Origin: Anagrus nilaparvatae
Lineage: Eukaryota > Arthropoda > Insecta > Hymenoptera > Mymaridae
NCBI GenBank assembly: GCA_022575985.1
Contig: JAKSXM010000288.1
Coordinates: forward strand, 1,329,501-1,393,500
Direction of reading: 5' to 3'
DNA: 64,000 nt
Shown here: piece after piece, positions 53,659 to 64,000 of the stretch
Layout: each line of letters opens with the position of its first letter
How positions within the stretch are numbered: position 1 is the stretch's first letter
Made by a program: the position numbers and the translations under genes
The notes under the pieces: generated by a model
What the model was told of the DNA's origin: nothing
Databases searched by the model: none
Seen by the model: only the letters and a program-made list of their open reading frames with translations

Positions 53659-54684
53659 ATGGCACCAGCAGCTAAAAAAAGAAGGAGTACAACTAAACCT
53701 TCAACAACCGATACTTCTTCAACTGGTATAGTTACCAGAAATATCCTAAGAACAGCGTTATTGAACAATAGTGCATCGAGTTCAACTAATCCAACTCCCA
53801 TTGCACCAAGAATTCCAGTAGTTTTCATCCCAAAACCTTCATCACAACCAACTCAAAAATCTTTGTTTTCTACGCCTTCAGTAAATTCTAATGCCACTAC
53901 TATTACAACTTCAACACCAACATCTGAAAGCTCTTTTGTCTGGCTTTCATTAAAATCAACACCAGCATCTCAGGTCTACTATGTTCCAGCAAAACTTTCA
54001 GCTACTCCTCCAGTACCACAGCCTCGCTTCTTACTTCAAGATAAAGAAAATAGTTCAGCTCCTCCAGTACTACAACCTCGCTTCGTACTTCAAGATAAAG
54101 AAAATAGTTCAGCTCCTCCAGTACCACCACTATCAACAAAAAATACACAAATAAAAGCATCAACCTCATCATCATCACCATCGTCAGCATTGAAAACACC
54201 TACATCTCAAAAATCATCACCACAATTACCAAAAAATACACATATCAAAGCCAAAACCTTTACCTCACCAGAATCACCATCACCACCGCCACTCAGTATA
54301 GATGAATCACAAATTAAAACAGAAGTTCTTGATGATGATTATGAAAAGACATCATCGATACCATTTCAAGTTAACGTTAAGAAAGAAGTAGATGATGATG
54401 AAGATTCTTCGCTCTCTAGAAATAACTCGTTGTCATCAAGAACAAAAACAACACCTAATCCTGCGCCTACTTCCTTTACAACTCCTAAATCTAGAACTCA
54501 AATTCATGAACCGATTCCTTCTGAACCTAGAACTCTTATTCCTGAAACGACTCGAGCTACTGAACCTGCCATTGCACATATTGAGCCTCAATTAAATACT
54601 AGAGAAGAATATAAAGTCCAAGTTGTTTTTGAATTTAAAAGTGAAGAGGAAGCAAAAAATTTTTTAAATAAAAAATGTGAATAA
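53659..54684 (+). CDS. Ser/Thr/Pro-rich nuclear-type protein with SUMO motifs
   Basis: 341 aa. The N-terminus MAPAAKKRRSTTK carries a basic nuclear-localisation-type cluster. The middle is low complexity (Ser, Thr, Pro) with an 18-19-residue tandem duplication (PRFLLQDKENSSAPPV). Two psi-K-x-E sites followed by acidic runs (IKTEVLDDD and VKKEVDDDED) are good SUMOylation-type motifs. The C-terminal 30 residues (EYKVQVVFEFKSEEEAKNFL) look like a small folded element. I recognise no family. A disordered, SUMO-modified regulator, perhaps of the immediate-early kind, is inference. It lies alone next to the right terminus behind a leader intron. Confidence 0.7.
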   Translation: MAPAAKKRRSTTKPSTTDTSSTGIVTRNILRTALLNNSASSSTNPTPIAPRIPVVFIPKPSSQPTQKSLFSTPSVNSNATTITTSTPTSESSFVWLSLKSTPASQVYYVPAKLSATPPVPQPRFLLQDKENSSAPPVLQPRFVLQDKENSSAPPVPPLSTKNTQIKASTSSSSPSSALKTPTSQKSSPQLPKNTHIKAKTFTSPESPSPPPLSIDESQIKTEVLDDDYEKTSSIPFQVNVKKEVDDDEDSSLSRNNSLSSRTKTTPNPAPTSFTTPKSRTQIHEPIPSEPRTLIPETTRATEPAIAHIEPQLNTREEYKVQVVFEFKSEEEAKNFLNKKCE

Positions 54685-55461
54685 TAAATAAGTGTAGTGT
54701 TTACTAAAATATTTATTTATTAAAATTTAAAAAATTAAGCACTGAATATTATAATTTAAGTTTTATATATATATATATATATATGTATATATTTTGTTTA
54801 AGTTAGCATGGTGCTGTGAGTATTTCAGAAAAAAAAAAATATGTGTGTGTGTATATATATATATAATATGTGCCTTAATAAAGTTTTTTTTTTAGGTTAA
54901 TATGTAATGGTGCTTTAAATATTTTAGTAAATTATTTTCTTTATTATTCTTTTATATTTTGTATTATTCTTTTTCTTTTTTTTTTATTTAAAAAGTGAAG
55001 CACTAACATAAATATATATATATATATTATTATATTATGTACCTCTATAATTTTTTTAAGTTAATATGTATTATACATATATGATTTTTTTAACTTAATA
55101 CCTATATATATATATATATGATGTGCTTAAAATATTTTTATAAATCTTTTTTTTTTTTTATAAAAGTTTATGTTAAAATATAAAAAAAGTGTAAAGTGTT
55201 TGCTATACATATATATGTCTAAACTTTTGCTTATTATAATTAGCTATATTGCCTATATTATTATTATAATTATATAATACTCATAAAACCAACAATAAAA
55301 ATTATTATAAAATAATTCGTTATTTTTTTTAACCCTATTCCTTTTCCCATCCTAAAAAAATAAATAAGACTGAACAAAATTATTCAATATATACACACAG
55401 GGGCCTTTCACAAATGATATCAGACAAAATTCGTTCACAACATGATGGTCATATTGAGAAG
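54685..55461. other. AT microsatellite-rich right subterminal region
   Basis: Several (TA)n tracts (54,765, 54,855, 55,013, 55,102) and AATAAA signals follow the Ser/Pro-rich gene. No gene is recognised. Confidence 0.5.
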
Positions 55462-55733
55462 ATTACACCCACGCCCACACACGCACACACCCACACGCAC
55501 AAACTCGCACGCACACACCCCCACGCCTACACTCACACACCCACAAGGCTCGTACAAGGCCACGTAAAAAACCCCTCGTGCAATTGCACGGCCACGTAAA
55601 AACCCCTCGTGCACGGTCGGCCCCAAGGCCAGGGTATTTTCCCCCTCAGGGCAGGGTGGGACATTTCCCCCACCATTACCCCCACCACCGTTACCCCCAC
55701 CCCTTGTCTCAGGATCCCCTTTGTATAACTACT
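55462..55733 (-). repeat. Polinton right terminal inverted repeat
   Basis: It is the inverse of the left end. One extra copy of an about 29-bp ACGTGGCC.TGCA.T..ACGAGG block and a differently sized CA-rich tail (55,462-55,550) make it unlike the left copy. The terminal 120 bp differ at about one position. Confidence 0.9.
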
Positions 55734-55739
55734 TTTTGA
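55734..55739 (+). repeat. 6-bp target-site duplication, right
   Basis: TTTTGA, identical to 34133-34138. Confidence 0.9.
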
Positions 55740-56785
55740 GAAATAAATTTTCAAAAAATAAAATATAAGATTCAAGATATCGAGTAAATAAAATTATCCA
55801 AATTAAAACAAAAAGTATTTCGAGATTTTTTGGTGAAAAATTAGGTCTTGATAGCATAATAGTTATAAGATATCACCGGTTACTGTCAAACATATATACA
55901 TACATACATACACACACACACCCACACCCACATCCACGCACACGCACACACACACACACAGAGCCTTTTTTTAAAACTGGTTTTTTAGCTTCCTGAGGTC
56001 TCGAAACGTGCTTTTATACCAAAAGATCAGAAATCAAAATTTGATTTATAACAATGAAAAATTTGATCAGTGACCTAATAAAAATTGTAATTAAATGTAT
56101 AAATCCATATTTTTTTATATTTTTAAAGCACCCCTTCCTAACTACCATTTATAACCTTTTTTTATAATTCCTATGTTGCAGGTTCAACTGATGATTCAAA
56201 AGGAGATTAAAATGTTACTAAATTTAGCTTGTCGTTGATAACTATTTTATTTATTATTTAAATTATTTGGCTTTACTACGGATTTATTGTTGTTTGGACT
56301 TACTTTTAATAAACAATTGATGCCTAGTTTTGCCACGTGGGAAGGCTTGTTCTCAATTAAATATATTAATAATTGTACTTTAAGGTATAGCAATAGATAA
56401 ATAGATAAGTTTAATAAAGTCCTAGTGGGACTGGATAGAATTAAGGAAAAGTAAATTAAAAGTCATTTTTATTATTAATAACTCAAGCAATCAAAACTTA
56501 ATTTAATAAAACCAAGCACATATATTTCAATTTATTAAGCTAAACAGTTTAACAAAACACATATTGCTATTATGAAGGTCGACTACTAAGAGAGTCCGAG
56601 TTAAGCAAAGGTATTCATATTTATACTGCATGATCGTTGACAAGCTGATCTCGGTTCTTTATGAAAGAGGGGTGCCCATCGATTAGAAATCTTGTAGTGC
56701 ACTTTGTGTCCATTCCTAATAATCAATTCCTGTATCTAAAATAAGGCTAATTAAATTAGCACCTATATTAACTTTTACATTGGTT
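55740..56785. other. Right flank of the Polinton, no gene seen
   Basis: A CA-rich microsatellite occupies about 55,895-55,962. The remainder (to 56,785) is moderately AT-rich with no coding or RNA signal I can support. Confidence 0.45.
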
Positions 56786-57354
56786 CACTGTAAACAACAA
56801 CTCCGGTAATTTTACGACAAAATTGGTAAATTTTCGAAAAAATTTGCAATTTTTCGACAAAAATCGAAAAAATATTAATATTTGTAAATTTGCGAAAAAG
56901 TAGTAAATTGACGATTTATTTTTTCGTAATTTTTCGACAAATTATTAAATTTACAACTATTTCGTAATTTTACGATTTTTGTAGAAAAATTGCAAATTTT
57001 AATGGAAATAAAATAAAATAAAAAAACATTATTTTATGACTCTAAATGGTTCGCTATGCGTTTTTATGTACAAAAAATATGGCTTGTTATTGCACAACTG
57101 TTTGTCGCAAATTTTCGATTAAAATTTGCAATTTTTCTACAAAAATCGTAAAATTACGACATGGTTGTAAATTTACGATTTTTTCGAAAATTTACGAAAA
57201 AATAAATCGTTAATTTACTATTTTTTCGCAAATTTACAAATATTAGTAAATTTCCGATTTTTGTCGAAAAATTGTAAATTTTTTCAAAAATTTACTAAAT
57301 CATCGTAAATTTACCAATTTTGTCGTAAAATAATCGGAGTTGTTTTTTACAGTG
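56786..57354. mobile_element. MITE with CACTGTAAA/TTTACAGTG ends
   Basis: It begins CACTGTAAACAACAACTCCG and ends CGGAGTTGTTTTTTACAGTG. The arms extend through AATTTTACGACAAAATTGGTAAATTTTCG and its inverse. The inner blocks mirror each other around about 57,050. It shares its terminal 9-mer and TTTTCG-type interior with 11682-12073. Confidence 0.75.
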
Positions 57355-58159
57355 TTGATAACATTAGATTTTTGACAGTGTTGAGACATTGACTATTACA
57401 CATTTAATGCTGTTAATAGTGCCTGATGTTAATGCATTTTCATATCTCATTGGTTAGGCTTTATTCCACTCTAACAAAACTACCTGAAAACAAAAGAAAT
57501 TATAAATTGCTAATAAAAATGTATGGAATTTTTTAATATAAACAGAAGTTGCATGTAATAATAAACCCAACCAGCGCTTGTAAGCATATGGTCGGGTGCG
57601 TTAAAACCAAATAATACCCAAATTCTTGCCAATGTTCAGTTAATTTTATGCTAAATCTGTTCCAACAAGCGACCCATCGAATCATTTTCACGCGGGACCA
57701 GATTTCAGAAAAATGTCAGTTTTCCTAAAAACTAAAAAGTAAAAATTAAAAATTATGGTGTCCAAGTTGCAAAACTATGGCCTATGGTACCCACGCACTT
57801 GTTTTTCTTTATTTTGACACCGGTTTTATATAATTTTGATTATTGATCCGACCATGGTGGTGGCACAAAAAGACATACACACACAAATTAATCTTAAAAT
57901 ATATATAGTAGCAGAACAAAAAATTAATATTTCACTCTTAAAGTGGTGAAACTACTCCTTGAAAAGGATTTCGTTATTTTCGAATTATTTTGTTTACTAA
58001 TTTTTTTGTTTGTTTTGAATTTAAAAAAAATTTTGCATAATTTAAAAGTTTTGTAAAACCCGCGGAAATTCGTTGTCCAGGATCCGAGAAACCGTAAGTA
58101 CTTCATCTTAAATTAAGCTTGAAATTATGAATTTTTCATTAAAAAATCACATAAATTAA
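57355..58159. other. No gene seen
   Basis: Moderately AT-rich sequence without supported features; the short frame at 57924-58106 has no recognisable character. Confidence 0.4.
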
Positions 58160-58690
58160 TGATTAGCGACCCAAAAAACCCTTTCGACACAGTGTGAACG
58201 CAGAAAATTCAAAAACCGCAAAGACACCCTTTTTAGGCGTAGTTTTAACTAAATTAAGGGTGAAACATAAATTTTTCATTAAAAAATCCCAAAAATTCGT
58301 TTTCAGCGACCCAAAAAACCGTTTAGACCTAATCTTGACGCAAAAAGTGTAGAAACAGCAAAAACACACCTTTTCGGGGGTAGTTTTAGCTAATTTAGGG
58401 GTGAAATATTAATGTTACCTTAAAAAATCATCAAGATTCTTAATGAGCGACCCAAAAAACCCTTGGAAACGAATGCTTGTATAAATCTATTGATTCAGAA
58501 GGTGATGACATAAAAAATACCCCCTTTTGGGGGTAGTTTTTGCAAATTTAAGGGTGATGCACAATTTTCTTCACCAAATGACCCCGATTTTCGTGTTCAG
58601 CGACTCAAAAAACCTATAGTAGAGAAAATCTCGTATTTGCAACCGTAAGTGTAACCCCCACCCCCCGTATTTTGTCTAGAGTATACTGAT
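58160..58690 (+). repeat. Right-end array of the GCGACCCAAAAAACC family
   Basis: Monomers carry AGCGACCCAAAAAACC at about 58,165, 58,304 and 58,447, and CAGCGACTCAAAAAACC at 58,600 (spacing about 140-150). The array ends with a C-rich run and GTATTTTGTCTAGAGTATAC, the same terminal layout as 2480-2617. No left-facing half is visible. Confidence 0.7.
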
Positions 58691-58704
58691 TTGGCCCTTA
58701 CAAC

Positions 58705-58882
58705 TAAGCTTAGGTTAAGTAGTGCTATCCAAAATTTATCGAAAAACTCCAGGTTACGACATAACACCTTTTTTCGGTTTTTTAAAGTTTCTGGTTGTAC
58801 GTAGTGACCTGCAGGTCTAATTCCAACGGGAATTAGTGAGTTTTTCGACATCTTTTTGGATGACACTACTTAAGCTAAGTCT
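58705..58882. repeat. Small foldback element
   Basis: TTAGGTTAAGTAGTG..TATCCAAAA near 58,711 pairs with TTTTTGGATGACACTACTTAAGCTAAG near 58,852-58,879. Inner arms include TTCGGTTTTTTAAAG. There is no coding. Confidence 0.55.
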
Positions 58883-59236
58883 GGTTACGGGGAGCTAATC
58901 TCTATACTAAACCAGTAATATATCCTTTATTAGCATGGTGATTTGCTATTCTTATTTTAATTATCACATTCGCTGCGGCGCAATGCGCCCATGATTACAT
59001 GTATTTTAAATTGGGCGAAATTTCCTGCCGCAACGAATGTTTTAATAAAATCACTATCTATCTAGAAATTCTATTTCCTAATGATTTCATCCGAACGAGT
59101 ATAATAATTTACAATTTTATATTTCAGAGATTTGTTTTATTTCCTTACATAAATTATTTGATTTATTTCCTTACATTAATGGGCTGGATATGGCTTTCTT
59201 TTTTCAAGTAATAAATTTTAAAAAACAGAAACGAAT

Positions 59237-61039
59237 ATGAAAATCATCATTTTTATTGGTTTTATACTTTATCAATCAGATATAATTCACTCAACTTCAA
59301 GTATTGATAATGTAATTAAACAAGTAATTAATGAAACAGAGCCTCATCATATCACAGTTTATGTTCAAAATGAAACAGCAAATGCACATTTTAAAAATAT
59401 TTTAATTTTGAATAAATTAATGCAGCATGTTCCTGTCAACTTAGCTAACAACAACCAACAATCTACATTGATAGAAGCTAATTCAGATAAATTCTTTTTA
59501 TATAATAAAAATTTAACTTCTAATCTACATTTGTTACTTCTTCACAAAGATTCAAATGGTATTGATATGAAAGAAATTGAAAATATATTTGAAAATGTAC
59601 AATCATCAATTTTCTATAAAACAAGACCAAAATGTTTGCTATTCTTTTACATAAATGATATGTCGATTGAAGATAGCAAATCTATGTTAAGACTTGCTTG
59701 GAAATTTAATATTCTCGATTTTACAGTAATACAAATTGGCAGAAAAGATATTATAAAGGTAATCAACTACAATCCATTTATTAATAAATTTAACATTTAT
59801 GATAATGCAGAAAATTCAAGTTTAAGTTTATTTCCTGATAAATTGGGTAATATGAACGGTTACATGTTAAAAGTTGGTGTATATTCACTTTGTTGGCCAG
59901 AATGCCCAGAAATATTAACGGGAAAATACATAACTAATTATTATCAAAGTTTGTATAAGATTTTTAATAATTTTATTGAATCAGTAAATGCTTCATCAGA
60001 TATTAAAATTTGGAGTACTTTAGTTTATGGTACTAAAGTATTTCAAGAAACTGATTTAAATATGATGATATCAACAAATTACATGTATAATTTGAAATAT
60101 TTTCGAGAAGTATTAATTATTGAAACCATGGATGTTGATGCACTAATACCAACTATTGAAATAACAAAAGTTAAATTATCAATGAATCTTGCAATTATTA
60201 TGTTTTTAATGTCAGTATTGATAATATTTTTACTCATAGTTTTGTATTCATTGAAAATTTATAACAATAACATTTGGTCTGTTATGTATATTTATGAACT
60301 TTTATTAGGAATTGCAGTTACAAATAATCATATTAACTATCGTTCAAAGATTATTTATTTTACAATCGTCTGTTTTTCAATATTCTTTTCATCTGATTTC
60401 TTTTTAAGTATGACAGCATTACGCTTTAAAAAAAATGTTGAGCCAGTAGTTTATCAGGTTGAAGATATAGCTTTTACGGACATAGATTTTACTGTTTATA
60501 CAACAGGTGACGTTAATGAATTAAAGGAAGAAACAAAGTATATGTCATATCTAAGTGAAGAAGTAAAAATTTTGGTTGATAAAGTAGAGCAGTTTTCCAT
60601 TTTTCAAGATATTTCTGATTGTGAGAATTGTATAATAGTATCAATTCTACCAGTTTTAGAATTATTTTTAGATAAACAGACTGATAAGACAAAAGGTTAT
60701 GAAATTTTACCAACGATATTTCCTAAAATATTCAAAGTATTGTATTTTGAAAGGAATTCTCCATATATAATAAAGTACAGCAAAATACAGGAAAGACTTA
60801 CAGAAAGTGGAATTGTTAAAAAATGGTTGTATGATGGGGCAATGAAAAAAAAAATTGATCAATTGCCTTCAGATAAAACAAATGATAACGAATTAGTATT
60901 GACACTTATTTTTGTTATGGCGATTGGTTCAGTATTTGGAATTACTGCTTTTGTTGGAGAATATTTTCTACACATTTACATGCGAAGATTTCATTATGAA
61001 GGGCGCCGTAGGCTACCTATTATAAATGCATGGCAATAA
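59237..61039 (+). CDS. Divergent ionotropic receptor (IR), single exon
   Basis: 600 aa, uninterrupted. The protein starts with a signal peptide (MKIIIFIGFILYQSDIIHS). A ligand-binding region S1 follows, then a channel block: TM1 about residues 314-337 (LAIIMFLMSVLIIFLLIVLY), a short pore-region segment to about 365, and TM2 about 378-400 (IIYFTIVCFSIFFSSDFFLSM). After S2 comes a last TM at about 553-580 (LVLTLIFVMAIGSVFGITAF) and a basic tail (RRFHYEGRRRLP). This layout, length and low overall conservation fit insect divergent IRs, often intronless, with chemosensory roles. I cannot name an orthologue. It would act as a subunit with a co-receptor (family knowledge). The alternative, a degenerate glutamate receptor, is less likely. 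No lesions are seen. Confidence 0.85.
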   Translation: MKIIIFIGFILYQSDIIHSTSSIDNVIKQVINETEPHHITVYVQNETANAHFKNILILNKLMQHVPVNLANNNQQSTLIEANSDKFFLYNKNLTSNLHLLLLHKDSNGIDMKEIENIFENVQSSIFYKTRPKCLLFFYINDMSIEDSKSMLRLAWKFNILDFTVIQIGRKDIIKVINYNPFINKFNIYDNAENSSLSLFPDKLGNMNGYMLKVGVYSLCWPECPEILTGKYITNYYQSLYKIFNNFIESVNASSDIKIWSTLVYGTKVFQETDLNMMISTNYMYNLKYFREVLIIETMDVDALIPTIEITKVKLSMNLAIIMFLMSVLIIFLLIVLYSLKIYNNNIWSVMYIYELLLGIAVTNNHINYRSKIIYFTIVCFSIFFSSDFFLSMTALRFKKNVEPVVYQVEDIAFTDIDFTVYTTGDVNELKEETKYMSYLSEEVKILVDKVEQFSIFQDISDCENCIIVSILPVLELFLDKQTDKTKGYEILPTIFPKIFKVLYFERNSPYIIKYSKIQERLTESGIVKKWLYDGAMKKKIDQLPSDKTNDNELVLTLIFVMAIGSVFGITAFVGEYFLHIYMRRFHYEGRRRLPIINAWQ

Positions 61040-64000
61040 AGAGCGATCCCAAAAGATTCAAATTTAGCCCATTGTTGCAAGTTTTATTACTAGCTCAATT
61101 CTTCATCTCATGCTAGCTATCGAAAATTCTGGAGTTTTGTTCGTCAGTCTTATTTCTGATCTTAAATATTTGATAATATTTAAAATGGTTCATTTCAACT
61201 TTGTATAGTAATATGAGCCAATCATTAGTAAATTACACTACAGTCGTTCCTAGAAGGGCCCGCGTATACGAAAACCAAGACCTTAGTCTTATGTGAAATA
61301 CGGGGTTAATTTGTATATAGCGAACTAGTGATACTTTTTCAGTAATTAGATTTTTCAAGATTGGTACTTAAATAACTATATATAAATAATAGCTATTTTA
61401 TAATCAAGGAACAAAATATTAGTTTTGACTTTGCATGCAGTTGTATGTACGAGTGAGTGCAGACAGCATGCAAAAGACGAATCCCATATTTTTTCCTGTG
61501 ATTTAAGGCATAGTTTTACATATAATGGGCAAAAAAGCCGTCTCCCTAGGGGAGAAAATAGGCTTTTTTTGACCTAGATATGTAAAGGATATTTACTCAT
61601 ATTTACCAGGTATAATAATCTTCTATTCTTTACTAGCGGGCCGTAATGTCTATGTTATAATTTTGAGAGGCCATTTTTGCCCTTTGTAAAGAAAAAAACA
61701 TCCATAACCTCATCTAGAAATATTTATTTTTACCAAATGCAATTACAAAGCCTCGGCACTACGCGCCTCAAACCTTCAATCCTTCGCGTTTGGCAAATAA
61801 ACATTTCTACGAGCTAGTTAAGAATGTAATATTAATTTTAAAATTCAAATGATTTTATCGGAAAATCATCGAAAATCTATATTTATGAATTATGAGAATT
61901 GTGGAGCTTTAGGGTCACCTTTGAACAAAAATATTTAAGGTATGATTAACAGAAAAATGCTATCATTCGTAATTTTTGAGATACATTATATTTAAAATGT
62001 GACTTCGATCCGTTCTTATTTCTATGCTAAAAGTTACATAACCAATTTACGCCTAATTTAGCATTCTTGGACAGATATTTCCGAATAAACTTTACATTAG
62101 GGGTTGATATGGCATTGTCTTGAGATAGTAGGTAAAAACTGACTTTGCAAATGGAAAGAGCGACATAAATTACCAACTAGGGGACATTTGAAGCCCAAAA
62201 TATTAATTTTTTTATACCTAAATTCATCTGTCCAAGAATGGTCGAATAGGCGCTAATAAATTAAGTTTTCAAATGGGGTGAATTATAGGTTAATTTACTC
62301 ATTTAAAATTGCAGCATCATTTTACAAAAATTTACCTTCTTTTACTCTCTTTTTACAAATCTGAACCTAAGGATTATAAGATTTTTACCAAAAGTTAGAT
62401 TATAGCTCTATCAATTATCAGTAATTATTGTAATATGTATTTTAAACCTACTGATTTTTGTTTGTTAAAACTATTTATTTCTAGTAAAATTTTAAAATTT
62501 ATAAACTTGTTAAATTTCCTAGATAATAATTGACTTAATATTTAAATAAAAACAAATAAATAATAAGAATACACGAACAAAAATGAAAAAAAATTAGAAA
62601 ATGAATGTTTGACATTATAAGGACAATAAATTATTGTAATAAGGTAATATTGATATATCGTTAATTCGTCCTCTTTCACATAAAATCTTTTGGTATATTA
62701 CAAGCAATCATTTGATGATCTATAGTATTGAATCGTTTATTATTGGTGACGATCTTATGTCAAATAAACTCGAGGTCACTTATTATAGGTATTACACGTT
62801 TTTTTTTATTTAAACTTTTTATGTCGTAATTGATTCATTAATATTTTTTTCTTTAAAAAAAAAAATCTATTTATTAATGTATTTTTACAAAATAAACATG
62901 TAAACTTTTGTATATATTCGACATACTCAATTGCGGTCAGTCACGATTTAAAAAAAATTTTTTAGAATAAAACTAGTATCCTTTTGTTGCAATAAATGCA
63001 CAATGTGAATTAAAATAAATAAAATTAGTAAATTTTTTTTTGTATCTGATAAAAATGATATGTGTATCTTGTGATATAAAAGAAAGTTATTATTGTTAGA
63101 TAATAATTTTCTTTATTTTTAATCTAATTAAATTGTTTGTATGATATTTTTCACTTATAAATAAATCACGTACAATTGTATAAATAAAAATCTTATATTC
63201 AGACATGATGCTTTATGTAATAAAATTAATTAAATATTTTTATTTTATACATCAGAGTATTTAAATTACACTTCAAAAATGAAATTTTTAAAAAAATTTA
63301 ATACGAGAGTTTTACCTAAATATTTTATTATTTAATTAAAATTTAAAGATAAATTATTTCTATTCAATTAATCAAGGTTGAAAAAATAAATGATAAAAAA
63401 AAGTATAGGTATTTTACAATCTAGTATTTTTTCTCTTATCTTTCTGATAAAATACAAGAGATAAATAAATTGATAATAATGTGTACTAGATTTTTGATAC
63501 TCACAGTTATTTTACTTAGTTTTTTTTTATTCAGTTACAAATTACTTATAATTCTTATGTGTTTTTAAAATATGTATTTTCATACGTGTGATATATAAAA
63601 AGTGAAATTAAATATTTTTTTGAGGTTATGTACATACAAATATACGTGTAAAAAACTTTTTTTTTGGAATGTAACAATAAGAATAAGTAATTTTAATATA
63701 AGTGTTTTTAAATGTGTTAATTATTTTTTATTAAAATAAAATTTATGAAAAAATTTTTTTTTTAAATTGTTTTTATTTATTGTTTATTTACATGTTATTT
63801 AATTATGTTAAAATGCATTTTTTTCAATTATTGCATTTTTGTATTACTCATCTGTTTTATCAAAGGTAAGAAAATTTTATATTAAATATGATTAAATATT
63901 AATTTGCAGTTCATTAAACTTTAAATTAATAATATTTATGTTATCAATTACGTTAGTTAATTTTTTAAATATTTTATTATTTTTTATTATACTTGATAAA
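61040..64000. other. AT-rich intergenic DNA with a small foldback
   Basis: No gene is visible. A foldback at about 62,040-62,265 has arms GCATTCTTGGACAGAT / ATCTGTCCAAGAATGG within longer imperfect arms. A short stem with GTCTCCCTAGGGGAGA occurs at 61,541-61,556. Beyond 62,500 the sequence is almost pure A/T. Confidence 0.5.

Larger units (their letters stand above)
34139..55733. mobile_element. Polinton/Maverick element (adintovirus-like), 21,595 bp
   Basis: Termini are AGTAGTTATACAAAGGGG and its exact inverse, flanked by TTTTGA duplications. Inside are all diagnostic genes: protein-primed PolB, retroviral-type integrase with chromodomain, FtsK/HerA-type packaging ATPase, adenain-like protease and two jelly-roll-type capsid proteins, plus a PLA2-bearing virion protein. 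The transcription blocks are: PolB rightward at the left; accessory genes, integrase and ATPase leftward; virion proteins rightward; two small genes leftward; one Ser/Pro-rich gene rightward. Completeness, intact target duplications and almost identical TIRs point to a recent insertion. A frame break in the ATPase gene may already impair it. The name adintovirus-like follows the combination of adenovirus-type virion genes with an integrase. Confidence 0.95.

Noticed and set aside
58999..59211. 70-codon hydrophobic frame upstream of the IR
   Set aside because: Composition simply reflects T-rich DNA; no signal or family resemblance, and the IR has its own signal peptide start at 59237.
61541..61570. 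Intrinsic terminator-like stem followed by T run
   Set aside because: Bacterial-type terminators do not apply in this eukaryotic context and no gene ends nearby.

Overview
This window looks like nuclear DNA from an AT-rich insect genome. It holds intron-bearing fragments of an ABCC (MRP-type) transporter, a seven-transmembrane insect odorant receptor, an intronless divergent ionotropic receptor and a decayed LINE. Most of the rest is miniature DNA transposons and AT-rich filler. Expanded odorant and ionotropic receptors in a transposon-rich AT genome would fit a hymenopteran parasitoid, but this is an inference; the phylum level (insect) is firmer than the order.

Layout. 1-2617: a transposon remnant whose two tandem arrays (about 143-bp monomers) face each other across a fragment of a Cys-rich (CXC) protein gene. 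3451-5035: five in-phase exons of the 3' half of an ABCC transporter whose NBD2 motifs are degenerate. 5.0-9.1 kb: palindromic and long-TIR elements. 9.1-15.9 kb: AT-rich filler with one CACTGTAAA-ended MITE. 15.9-17.2 kb: a GC-rich cluster of Tourist-like MITEs. 21725-24554 (-): a five-exon odorant receptor with one in-frame stop. 25.6-26.6 kb: LINE remnant. 26.6-34.1 kb: AT-rich filler and foldback elements. 34139-55733: a Polinton/Maverick. 56-64 kb: MITEs and a single-exon ionotropic receptor at 59237-61039.

The centrepiece is a 21,595-bp Polinton (Maverick, adintovirus-like) with near-perfect terminal inverted repeats beginning AGTAG and a 6-bp target duplication TTTTGA on both sides. 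It encodes the expected set: a protein-primed family B DNA polymerase (four exons, 1332 aa, all motifs present), a retroviral-type integrase with chromodomain, a packaging ATPase, an adenain-like maturation protease, minor and major jelly-roll capsid proteins, and a phospholipase A2-containing virion protein. Accessory genes include a probable trimeric fibre-like protein, a predicted myristoylated protein, a probable OB-fold-like protein and a Ser/Thr/Pro-rich nuclear-type protein. The only visible lesion in a core gene is a reading-frame break near the 3' end of the ATPase gene.

The Polinton also has features I do not recognise as described: a repeated promoter layout (TATA box, then about 32 bp, then a TCAKTY initiator) at eight or more sites on both strands; 5'-leader introns, one of which splits the start codon A|TG; a tRNA-like Pol III unit and a 22-bp perfect hairpin just inside the left terminus; and subterminal iterated motifs shared in inverted orientation by the two ends. 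Early-type genes (polymerase, OB-fold-like, Ser/Pro-rich) lie near the termini with leader introns. Virion genes sit centrally in two divergent blocks.
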